Assembly (NCBI GenBank): GCA_021568835.1
Contig: JAKGSH010000002.1
Coordinates: 310,001-374,000 of the forward strand
Source of the DNA: Streptomyces sp. Tue 6430
GTDB taxonomy: Bacteria; Actinomycetota; Actinomycetes; Streptomycetales; Streptomycetaceae
Direction of reading: 5' to 3'
DNA: 64,000 bases
Shown here piece after piece: positions 1 through 8,800 of the stretch (positions are counted from its first letter, which is position 1; the number at the start of each line of letters is the position of its first letter). The notes beneath the pieces were generated by a model. The model was not told the DNA's origin. It saw only the letters and a list, made by a program, of their open reading frames with translations, and did no database searches. The translations under genes and the position numbers were made by a program.

Positions 1-401
1 GTGTCGCCGTCGGCGAGAGTCTCCACGGCGAGCGCGGCGGACGCCGCGGTGCGGGCCGCGCTGATGCCGGACGCCTCCAGGCAGGCGAAGGGGTAGCCGG
101 TCTCGGCGTCGTTCAGCAGGAGGACGGCGGAGGCGCGCGGCAGGTTCTGGCGCACGTTCTGCGGGTAGCTGGCGATCCACTTGAGGCCGGAGACCGGTGT
201 GTCGCCGCCGAGGTGGGCGGGCAGGGCGATGATCCGGGCGCCGGGATCGTGCGGGAAGCGCAGGAAGTGGCTGTTGGGGTTGACGGTGGCCCCGCGGCTG
301 TGCTGGAGGTAGGTCTCCCGCACGAGGTCCAGGACGTCCGACGGCGCGGAGCCGATGACATCCTGGGCGACGGAGCCGTCGATCACGTGGAAGGTCGACA
401 T
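1..401 (-). CDS. sbnB: SbnB-like 2,3-diaminopropionate synthase, partial (C-terminus beyond window start)
   Basis: Only the first ~133 residues are in the window; the gene runs off the left edge. The protein begins MSTFHVIDGSVAQDVIGS and contains GLKWIASYPQNVRQNLPRAS, typical of the ornithine cyclodeaminase/SbnB family. In staphyloferrin B biosynthesis SbnB oxidatively hydrolyses N-(1-amino-1-carboxyl-2-ethyl)-glutamate, made by SbnA, to L-2,3-diaminopropionate (Dap), 2-oxoglutarate and NADH. It is the last visible gene of a six-gene minus-strand operon, 55 bp after the sbnA-like gene, with an AAAGG ribosome site before the ATG. The adjacent SbnA homologue makes the assignment strong. Whether the Dap enters the divergent NRPS product is inference, because no adenylation domain here has an obvious Dap code. 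Confidence 0.88.
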   Translation of the reverse strand, partial: MSTFHVIDGSVAQDVIGSAPSDVLDLVRETYLQHSRGATVNPNSHFLRFPHDPGARIIALPAHLGGDTPVSGLKWIASYPQNVRQNLPRASAVLLLNDAETGYPFACLEASGISAARTAASAALAVETLADGD

Positions 402-456
402 CGGTGGTTGCCTTTCGAGGGCAGGTGGATCGGGCGGGCCGGTGGATCGGGTGGGA

Positions 457-1404
457 TCACGTCAGGACGCCGAAGTTCCGCTCGACCCAGTCGCCGTTGT
501 AGATCGTGCCGAGGTAGCGCTCGCCGAGGTCGGGAGAGATCGCGGCGATGCGGGAGCCGGCCGGGAGGGTGTCGGCCCGGCGGCGGACTGCGGCCAGGAC
601 CGAGCCGGTGGAGCCGCCGGTGAGCAGGCCGTGGGTGCGGGCGAGCAGTCGGCACTCGCGCACGGCGTCCTCCTCGGCGACCAGTACGACGTCGTCGGCG
701 AGGCCGGGTTCGAACAGTTCGGGGATGCGGCTGGCGCCCAGTCCGGGGATGCGCCGCGGACCGGGTGCGGCGCCGAGGATGACGGAGCCGAGGGCGTCCA
801 CGGCGACGATCCGGGTGTGGGGCGAGAATTCGCGCAGGTACTGTGCGCAGCCGACGAAGGTGCCCGTGGAGCCGACGCCGATGAACAGGTAGTCGAGGTG
901 CTGAACCTCCTTGAGCAGGCTGCGCGCGGTCTGTTCGTAATGGACGCGCGGGTTGGCCGGGTTGGCGTACTGATTGAGCCAGACCACGGTCGGGTCCGCC
1001 TCGACGCGGCGCCGGATGTGGGCGATGCGTGACTGGAGGAAACCGCCGTTGGCGTCGACGGTGTCGACGACGACCACCTCGGCGCCCAGGGCTTGCATGT
1101 GATCGATGCTTGTGGCGTTGGTGTTCGGGTCGACGACGCAGGTGAAGCGGTACCCCTTGGTGGCGCAGATGGAGCTGAGGGCGATGCCGAGATTGCCGGA
1201 GGAGGACTCGATCACACGGGCGCCCGGCGTGAGGACGCCGCGGTGCTCGGCGTCCTGGATGAGGCTCAGCGCGGTCTTCAGTTTGACGGATCCGGCCGGG
1301 TTGAGGCCCTCGATCTTCAGGAAGACGTCCGAGCCGGGCACCATCCGGGGCAGCAGGACGAAGACGTCGTCGGTGACCAGTTCATAGGCGTGTTCGTAGA
1401 TCAT
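457..1404 (-). CDS. sbnA: SbnA-like PLP-dependent N-(1-amino-1-carboxyl-2-ethyl)-glutamate synthase
   Basis: A 315-residue cysteine-synthase-fold protein. The PLP lysine lies in NPAGSVKLKTAL (about residue 40), the substrate-carboxylate loop is ESSSGNLG and the phosphate-binding loop is GVGSTGTF. SbnA enzymes condense O-phospho-L-serine with L-glutamate to give the precursor that SbnB converts to Dap. The ATG at 1404 overlaps the stop of the upstream gene by 4 bp (ATGA), which fixes the start and implies translational coupling; a longer in-frame opening upstream is ignored. An ordinary cysteine synthase is the alternative, but the tandem sbnB-like gene argues against it. Confidence 0.9.
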   Translation of the reverse strand: MIYEHAYELVTDDVFVLLPRMVPGSDVFLKIEGLNPAGSVKLKTALSLIQDAEHRGVLTPGARVIESSSGNLGIALSSICATKGYRFTCVVDPNTNATSIDHMQALGAEVVVVDTVDANGGFLQSRIAHIRRRVEADPTVVWLNQYANPANPRVHYEQTARSLLKEVQHLDYLFIGVGSTGTFVGCAQYLREFSPHTRIVAVDALGSVILGAAPGPRRIPGLGASRIPELFEPGLADDVVLVAEEDAVRECRLLARTHGLLTGGSTGSVLAAVRRRADTLPAGSRIAAISPDLGERYLGTIYNGDWVERNFGVLT

Positions 1405-2626
1405 GACCGGGGCTCCCACAGGTCTTCGGGGCCGGTCTCCTCCGCCGCGTAGCGGCCCAGCGCGCTGACGGCCATGCGCAGTTCCAGCGCCATGGCGTCC
1501 AGCAAGCGCTCGAGTCCGTGCTCGGGGTCCTCGTCGGCGGCGATCAGGGCGGCGCGGCCGAGGCCGACGGCGCGGGCGCCGAGGGCGAGCAGCTTCACGG
1601 CGCGGATGCCGTCCCAGACGCGTCCGCTGGCGAGGAGGGTGCGGCCGGCGGGGTCGACTCGGCGCAGGCATTCGGCGAGGGGCAGTCCGACGTGGCCGAG
1701 GAAGCCGGTAGGGGCCCAGCCGGTGCCGCCCTCGGCGCCGTCGACGGCGACGGCGTGGGCGCCGGCGTCCCAGGCGATGGTGGCGGCGTGGCCGACGTCG
1801 CGGCCGGGGAACAGCTTCACCCAGCAGCGGGCGCGCGGGTAGTTGTTGCGCATGAGCTGGATCTGTCGGCGGAAGATCTCGGCGGTGAAGGTGCCGGGGC
1901 TCGCACAGCGCAGGATCGACGAGGCGCCGGGGCCGAGCCGTTGCACGGCGTACTGCCCGGCGAGGTCGGACGCGACCGCTTCGCTGATCATGGTGAGGCC
2001 GCCGAGGCCGGGCTTGGCACCCTGGCCGACCTTGAGTTCGAAGCCGAGGCGGCCCGAGGTGAGGAGAGCGGTGACGGCCGGGTCGCTGTAGACGTGGTTC
2101 CAGACCTCGGAGTCGGCGTCCTCGGTGCTCTGCTGGACGCAGATGCCGCCGACACCGTCGGGAAGTTCCTCGCAGTACGCCTGGATGCGTTCCAGCAGGC
2201 CCTTGCGGTGGTCGTCGCCGCCGGCGCGGAAGCCGTTCATGGGGGCGACGTTCTCGCCGATGACCATGGGGATGCCGAGTCGTCCGGCCTGGCGGCTGAG
2301 CGCGAGGCTGGTGCCGGCGACGCGGGTGGAGCCGAGCGCCGACAGGTAGACCGGCAGCGGGGCGGTGAAGCCGCCGAGGTCGGTGTCGAGGCGGACGTCC
2401 GAGTGGAGGGGTTCGCGGCCGAGGTCGATGAGTGCGGCGAGGCGGCCCGGCATGAAGACGGGCGGGGCCAGGCGCAGCGCGTCGATCTCGTCGCCGGCGG
2501 GTCCGGGGAGGCGCCGAAGACGGCGGTGCCGTACCTGTCGAGGGGCGGGAAGACGGCGGCGGCGCCGTCTCGGGCCCGGGCGCGGACGGTGTCCTCGGGC
2601 AGGCCGGGTGCGGTCAGCCGGGTCAC
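1401..2626 (-). CDS. FMN-dependent glutamate-synthase-like protein (frameshift near 2495)
   Basis: The protein matches the FMN/synthase domain of glutamate synthase. Segments such as ELKVGQGAKPGLGG, KLFPGRDVGHAATIAWDAGA and VDGAEGGTGWAPTGF are the characteristic TIM-barrel stretches. The GTG at 2626 overlaps the stop of the AsnRS-like gene by 4 bp and reads into a plausible N-terminus. One base is missing near 2495, after which the frame continues as DEIDALRLAPPVFMPGRLAA. The span is 1,226 bp, one short of a multiple of three. The stand-alone domain lacks the glutaminase and Fe-S subunits. Its place between the AsnRS-like and Dap genes suggests amino-acid or ammonia handling for the NRPS, possibly regenerating glutamate from the 2-oxoglutarate released by SbnB; that role is inference. 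Confidence 0.8.
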
Positions 2627-3636
2627 GGCGACACCACCCCCGCGATCTTCGGGAAGGCGGTGGTCCGCCATGCGGAGTCCAGGCCGGTGACCCAGCGGGT
2701 CAGGCGCTCCAGGCCGATGCCGAAGCCGGCGCTGCTGGGGATGCCGTGACGGGCGACGTCGAGGTACCAGGCGTACTTGGAGGGATTTTCGCCGGTTTCA
2801 CGCATCCGGGTGACCAGGGTCGCGTAGTCGAACTCACGTTCGCTGCCGCTGCAGAGTTCGCCGCAGCCCTCGGGGGCGATGAGGTCGAAGTTGAGCAGGG
2901 TACCGGGCTCGGCGGGGCTCTCCTTGTCGTAGAAGCCGCGGGAGCCCTTGGGGTAGCCGACGATGAAGAACGGGGCGTCGGCCTGGCGGGAGATGCGTTC
3001 CTCGGCCTCCCACTCGATCTCGGTGCCGGCGGCCTGCGGGTAGCCGTCGCGGCGCAGGCCGTCGACGACCTCGCCGTGCGGGACGCGGGCGAAGGGCCGG
3101 GCCACGTAGCGGCGCAGGGCGTCGGGGTCGCGGCCGAGGACGGCGAGGTCGTCGCCGCACTCCTCGACGGCGGCGGTGACGGCGTGGCGGACCAGCTCCT
3201 CGGCGACGTCCATGGCGACGTCACGGGTGGCGCCCGCGTACTCGACGTCGATCTGCCGGAACTCGGTGAGATGGCGATGGGTGCTGCTGGTCTCGACGGG
3301 TTCGAGACGGACGTTGGGCGCGACGAGGAAAATACGGTCGAAGGCCAGCAGCGATGCCTGCTTGTAGAGGATGGCGCTGGTCATCAGCTTGTAGCGGTGG
3401 CCGTAGTAGTCGACGTCGACCTGCTTGGCGCCGCGCGAGCCCGGGTCGGTGACGGGGCCGATGACCGGGTGGGCCATCTCCACGGCGCCGTCGGAGCGCA
3501 GGAAGGCGCGGGCCCCGGCCACGAGTGCCTGCTGGATGCGCAGGGCCGCGCGGGTTCGCGGGTCGCGCAGGTGTTCCAGCGGCGAGGGCAGCCCGGGGGT
3601 CTGGGGGGCCGGCGGGAGATCCATCTGGAGTGTCAT
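2623..3636 (-). CDS. Asparaginyl-tRNA synthetase core paralogue (class II, no anticodon-binding domain)
   Basis: A 337-residue protein with the class II synthetase catalytic core: motif 2 around HLTEFRQIDVEYAG (residues ~122-135) and motif 3 in GFGIGLERLTRWVTG near the C-terminus. The N-terminal OB anticodon-binding domain of a ~440-residue AsnRS is missing, so charging of tRNA-Asn is unlikely. In archaea a paralogue with this architecture (AS-AR of Pyrococcus) is an asparagine synthetase that amidates an aspartyl-adenylate. Here it sits between glutamate mutase and glutamate-synthase-like genes and opposite an NRPS whose first adenylation domain has an Asn code. The inferred substrate is 3-methylaspartate, giving 3-methylasparagine. 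The stop overlaps the next start by 4 bp. Confidence 0.82.
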   Translation of the reverse strand: MTLQMDLPPAPQTPGLPSPLEHLRDPRTRAALRIQQALVAGARAFLRSDGAVEMAHPVIGPVTDPGSRGAKQVDVDYYGHRYKLMTSAILYKQASLLAFDRIFLVAPNVRLEPVETSSTHRHLTEFRQIDVEYAGATRDVAMDVAEELVRHAVTAAVEECGDDLAVLGRDPDALRRYVARPFARVPHGEVVDGLRRDGYPQAAGTEIEWEAEERISRQADAPFFIVGYPKGSRGFYDKESPAEPGTLLNFDLIAPEGCGELCSGSEREFDYATLVTRMRETGENPSKYAWYLDVARHGIPSSAGFGIGLERLTRWVTGLDSAWRTTAFPKIAGVVSP

Positions 3637-3673
3637 GCTCGTCGTGTCCTGTCCTGTCGTTACCGGGTAGGGG

Positions 3674-4998
3674 TCACCGGCCGCCGGCGGCGGAGGAGAT
3701 CCGGGGCGGCTGGGGTCGGCTCGCCCTGCCGAGGAGGGCGGCGGGGTCGTCGTAGCGGTTCTTGACGTGGTTGAGCGCGTGCAGCAGTCCGGACGAGGTC
3801 AGCCGCCGGGACGGCGGCGCCGCGGTGGACCGGCCGAGCGGGAGCGATCCGGTGCGGGACCACTCCAGTCGGCCGCGGTCGGAGATGAAGCTGTGGGTGC
3901 GCCCCGCGTTGTCGGGATGCAGGCAGAAGGGGACGTCGAGGTAGCCGTGCGCGAAGGCACGGATCAGGGCCTGGCCGAGGTCGTCGTGCAGGTGCAGGAC
4001 GGCCTCGACGAGGGAGCGGGCCTCCGCTTCGATGCCGGTGGACGGTGGCGGTGGGCCGGCCGCGCGGTGCGGGCGGCGGCGGCGGCGGTCTCCAGCGCGG
4101 TGACGTTCTCCTCGACGGAGGGGATGCGGGCCGACTCCGCCGGTGTCTTGACGATGAGACGGGCGGCCCCGGTGCGTACGGCGAGCCGGGCGGCGTCCGC
4201 GACCAGCCGCAGTGCACCCACCCGGGTCTCCGGATAGACGCCCATGTACGCGTAGACGACCACGTGCCAGGAGGTGTCCGGGAGGTGGTCGGCGGCCAGG
4301 GCGCGCAGTGCGTGGACGGCCTCCTCGTCCTGTTCGGGGCTGATCTGCTGGGCATAGCTGAGGGAGACGCTGCGCAGGCCGTGCCGGTGGAAGAACTTGG
4401 CTTCCAGGACGGAGAGGGCGATGAGCAGGGAGGGCGGGCAGAGCTGGCCCAGCATGCAGCCGCCGAAGGTCTCCAGGTGCGGTTCGGCGCCCGTCCCGCG
4501 CAGGGCGGCGAGGCTGCGGCACGCTTCGGCCCAGGCGCGGACCGAGGTGGCCAGCGGGGTGCGGCCGTAGGGCAGGCAGTAGGAGACGGGACCGCCCTCG
4601 GTGGCGTCGAGTCCGGCGGCGATGAGGGCTTCGACGATGCGCCCGGGCCGTGCGGAGCCGTGCCGCACCTGTACGGGGAAGCCGGGCCCGTGGACGCCGT
4701 CGAGAAGACCGGTGGTGGTCTCGCGGTCCATGCTGACCAGCGGGTAGCCGTTGAGGTGGTGGCCCTGGGCGACGGCGCGGGCGGCGGCGGTGTAGTCGCC
4801 GACGCGGGTGAAGCTGTCCAGGGTGAGCGTGCCGACGGTGGTGGCGTCGGCGGCCCGGGTGGCGATCAGGCCGGCACGCATCCGGGCGGGGTCGGCGAAG
4901 CCCATGCGGGGCTGCACGACGAGGGTGCTGGTGCGGGCGGCGTCCGCCATGAAGCGGTGGAAGGCGCCGGCGGCCGGGGCGGGCTCACCGGACGGCAT
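3674..4998 (-). CDS. glmE: Glutamate mutase E (large) subunit-like (frameshift near 4055)
   Basis: The protein is homologous to methylaspartate mutase epsilon subunit. HLETFGGCMLGQLCPPSLL and the following SVSLSYAQQ are hallmark segments. The TIM-barrel subunit, with coenzyme B12 held by the S subunit, interconverts L-glutamate and (2S,3S)-3-methylaspartate. The ATG at 4998 overlaps the upstream glmS-like gene by 14 bp. The frame breaks near 4055; after restoring one base it continues as STGIEAEARSLVEAVLHLHD and stops at 3674. The span of 1,325 bp is one base short of a multiple of three. At about 441 residues it is a little shorter than usual (~480). Friulimicin-type clusters carry a comparable mutase pair to supply methylaspartate. 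Confidence 0.87.
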
Positions 4999-5455
4999 CG
5001 GCGTGGGACCTTCCGTGCCGGCGCTCGTGCAGGCCGTCCAGGAGGGCGAGCAGTCCGGGGACGGCGTTCGCGCCGGTCAGGACGGCGTCGAAGCCGGCTT
5101 CGGTGAGCGCGGCGTGGACGTCCGGGGCGGGACTGCCGGAGGTGTCCAGCTTGCCTCCGACGACGAGCGGCACTTCGGCCAGCGCGGGCACGGCGCGCAC
5201 CGCCCGGGCCAGACCCGGGGCCTCTTCGGCGCCGTGTCCGTTGACCGTGCTGACGACGATGAGGTCGGGCGTGCGGGCCGTGGTCTCCTCGACCAGGACG
5301 CCGACCGGGACGCACGCGCCGAGATTGGTGACCTCCCAGCCCTGCTCCTCGAGCAGCAGTTGCAGGAAGAGCAGGTTCCAGGTGTGTGAGTCCGAGGCGA
5401 TGGTGGTCAGAACCGCGTGACGCGGGCTGTCCGGGGGCTGGTGATGCGGGTACAC
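4985..5455 (-). CDS. glmS: Glutamate mutase S (small, B12-binding) subunit-like
   Basis: About 156 residues with a cobalamin-binding flavodoxin fold. The B12 motif, normally DxHxxG, reads DSHTWN: the cobalt-ligating His is kept while the Gly is Asn. A later VVSTVNGHG and VVGGKLD segment resembles the SxL and GG nucleotide-tail pocket. I chose the GTG at 5455 (VYPHHQPP...) because AGAGGAAAAG lies 10-14 bases upstream; longer openings run into low-quality sequence. It is the first gene of the minus-strand operon glmS-glmE-AsnRS-like-gltS-like-sbnA-sbnB. With the E subunit it should form 3-methylaspartate from glutamate. Confidence 0.85.
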   Translation of the reverse strand: MYPHHQPPDSPRHAVLTTIASDSHTWNLLFLQLLLEEQGWEVTNLGACVPVGVLVEETTARTPDLIVVSTVNGHGAEEAPGLARAVRAVPALAEVPLVVGGKLDTSGSPAPDVHAALTEAGFDAVLTGANAVPGLLALLDGLHERRHGRSHADAVR

Positions 5456-5827
5456 GACCGGCTTTTCCTCTCGACACCGTGATGGGGCCGCGACCGCTGC
5501 GATCGGGCCGGGTGCCCGTGAAGGCGCCCCCGCTGGGGCGTCCGGGCTGTCCACTAGTGACGCCGTCCATGGTGGTCAGCGGTGATTGCCGGCGGCACTG
5601 GGCAGTTGTGACCACCCCACGGGGCGTCATTTGTGCCCACTGGGGGGCCCCGCCCGCGCGCCCTAGCGTGCATGTCGCGGACGTTCTGCCGGGGCCGTGG
5701 TCTTGCCGGCGGCGCGGCTCCCGGCCCGTCCGGGGTCCCCCGCCCCACCCCTCACCGCCCGTCGTACGACGTGCCGCCCGTGAATCGCTTGTACCGCTGA
5801 CGATGTCCTGACGATGGGGAGTGAACG
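5456..5827. promoter_or_regulatory. Divergent promoter region between glmS-like operon and NRPS
   Basis: This 372-bp gap holds no gene. Two elements recur: CACTGGG at 5596-5602 and 5638-5644, and TTGTG at 5606-5610 and 5631-5635, flanking a CCCCACGGGG palindrome at 5615-5624. A weak -10-like TAGCGT lies at 5664-5669 on the plus strand. The arrangement suits an operator for a cluster regulator, such as the LuxR-type protein encoded at 14754-15749, but no known consensus was recognised. Confidence 0.4.
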
Positions 5828-8800
5828 GTGGCTGATCACCAGCTGGGGGAGCGGGGGCACGAGTCGGCAGACCTGGAGCCGCTGGAACTGCCGTCGGACC
5901 GACGGCCGTCGGACGACGGCCCGGGCCCCGCGGACCGGGTCCTGTTCGACGTACCCGTCCGGACCGCGGACGCGCTGGCCGCGCTGGGCCGCGACGCCGG
6001 CGTGGAGCTCCCCGCGGTCCTGCTGACGGTGTTCCACACGCTGTTGGGGCGGTACGCCGGCCGGGGCGACGTCCCGGTGGCGGTGCCAGCGGACGCCCCG
6101 GACACGGCGGTCATGGTGCGGGGCGCGAACGGCGACCCGGCGTTCACCGAGGCCGTGGCGCATGTCGCGCGGGGCATGGCGGACGCCACCGACCGGGGAC
6201 CGGTGCCGCTCGCGGTGCCGGCGGACGCGGTGGCGTGGTTCGCGTGGCGCACGGCCGTCCGGGAGCCCGCCGTGTTCCCTCCGGACGCACACGTCACCCT
6301 GGAGGTCGTCGCGGACGGCGGCGGGCTGAGCGGTGTCCTCGGCTACCGGACCGATCTGTTCGAGCGGGCCACGGCGGAGCGGATGGCGGGGCACCTCGCG
6401 ACACTTGCGTGCTCCGCCGCCGACACGCCCGGGGAGCCGCTCAGCGCGCTGGAGATGCTGACGGAGCCGGAGCGGCACCGGATCCTGACCGAGTGGAACG
6501 GACCGCGGTCCGCGTTCCCGGACACCGCCACCGTGCACCGGCTGGTGGAAGAGCGGGCCGCTCACCAGCCCGATGCGGTGGCCCTGGAGCACGGCGGACG
6601 ACGGCTGACCTACCGGGAGCTGGACGAGCGGGCCGAAGGGCTGGCGCGGTACCTGGCGGAGCGGGGCGTCGGCCCCGGCGCGCTGGTCGCGGTGTGCCTG
6701 GACCACGGCCCGGACCTGGTGTGCGCGCTGCTCGGCGTGCTCAAGACGGGCGCCGCCTACGTGCCGTTGGACCCGGCCTACCCCGCCGAGCGGCTGCGGT
6801 ACATGGTCGAGGACAGCGCCGCCCCGGTGGTGGTGACGCAGTCCGCGCACGCGGGCCTGTTCGCATCGGGCACCACGCTGCTGCTGGCCGACCGGGAGTG
6901 GCCGGCCGGCACCGGCACCGCCCCGGCCGTCGCCGCCGGCCCGGACGACGTGGCGTACGTCATCTACACCTCGGGTTCCACGGGCCGCCCCAAGGGTGTG
7001 CGGGTCGGGCACCGGGGCGTCGTCAACTACCTGCACTGGTGCGACCGGAACTATCCGCCGGCGCCCGGCGCGCGGACCGGTTCACTGCTGTGCTCGTCGG
7101 CGGCGTTCGACCTGACGGTGACCGCGCTGTTCCTGCCACTGGTGCAGGGGCTGTGCCTGGTGGTGCCGCGGCCGGAGCCGGGCCGCACGGTCTTCGACGC
7201 GGCCATGGACATCGTCGCGTCCGGTGTCCCGATCAGCTTCCTGAAGGCGACGCCCTCCCACCTGGAGCTGCTGACCGCCCGCCTGGAGCAGGACGGCGTC
7301 CGGCACGCCATCGCCACGGTGGTCGCCGGCGGCGAGGACCTGACACCGGCGCTGGCGCACCGGGTACTGGCCCTGGGCGGCGGGGACACGGCGATCGTCA
7401 ACGAGTACGGGCCGACCGAGGCGACCGTCGGCAACGTGGTCAGCCGCACGGTGTCGGTGGAGCCGACGGCGGACCACGTGCCGATGGGCCGGGCGATCGA
7501 CAACACCGAGGTCTACGTGGTCGGGGCGCACGGTGAGGTCCAGCCGGTCGGAGTGCCCGGTGAGCTGCTGATCGGCGGTGTCAACGTGGCCCTCGGCTAT
7601 CTGGGACGGCCCGAGCTGACGGCGCGGCGGTTCGTGCCGCACCCCTTCTCGGCCGATCCCGAGGCCCGCGTGTACCGCACCGGCGACCTGGTGAAGTGGC
7701 TGCCGGACGGGCGCCTGGTCTACCTGGGCCGGATGGACGACCAGGTCAAGCTGCGCGGACACCGGGTGGAACTCGGAGAGATCGAGAACGCCCTGCTGTC
7801 CCGGCCGGACGTCGCGGCGGCCACGGTCGTGGTCCGCGAGGACGTCCCCGGTGACAAGCGGCTGGTGGCGTACCTGGTGCCGGCCGTCGGCGTGGCCGTG
7901 GCCGTGGCCGGGCTGCGCGCGGCGCTGGCGCGGGAGCTGCCCGCGCACATGGTGCCCGTCCGGTACGTCGTACTGGAGCGGCTGCCGCTCACCTCGAACG
8001 GCAAGGTGGACCGGCGGGCCCTGCCCGCGCCCGAGAGCCACCGCCCGGACGTCTCCGCCGCGTTCACCGCGCCGCGTACGCCCACGGAGCGGGCGGTCGC
8101 CGGCATCTGGGCCGAGCTGCTGGGCGTCGACGAGATCGGCGCGGACGACGATTTCTTCGAACTGGGCGGGCACTCCCTGCTGGCCGCCCGGGTCGCCTCC
8201 CGGCTGCGCCGGGACCTCGGGGTGGACGTGCCGCACCGGACGCTGTTCGACGCGCCGACGCCGGCGCTGCTGGCGGCTGCCGTGGACACGCTGGGGCCGG
8301 GCACCTCCGCCGCGATCCCGCGGGCGGACCGCTCGGCGGGATCCCTGCCGCTGTCCTTCGCGCAGCAACGCCTCTGGTTCCTTGACCAGTTGGCGCCGGG
8401 CCGGGCCGAGTACACGATCCCGGTGGGGCTGCGGGTCGAGGGGGACTTCGTGCCGGACGCGTTCGGCGCCGCGCTGAAGGCGCTGGCCGCGCGGCACGAG
8501 ATCCTGCGGACCCGGTTCGCCGCGGACGGCACGGGACGCCCGTTCCAGGTCGTCGACGCCGTGCGGGAGATGCCGGTGGACGTCCATGACGCCCGGCACC
8601 TCGGCGTCGGCGCCGCGCGGGAGATTCTGCGCGAGGCGGCAGGAAAGCCGTTCGACCTGGCCGCGGGGCCGCTGCTGCGCGCGGTGGCGGTACGGGTGGC
8701 CGACGCGGAGTGGCTGCTGCTGCTCGCCGTGCACCACATCGTCTCCGACGGCTGGTCGGAGGGCATCCTGGCGCGGGAGCTGGGCGAGCTGTACGGGGCG

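Noticed and set aside
6530..8030. Asp instead of Asn as substrate of A1
   Set aside because: The residue that is usually His in Asp codes reads Glu (VNEYGPTE), which fits Asn; the call is by eye and remains provisional.
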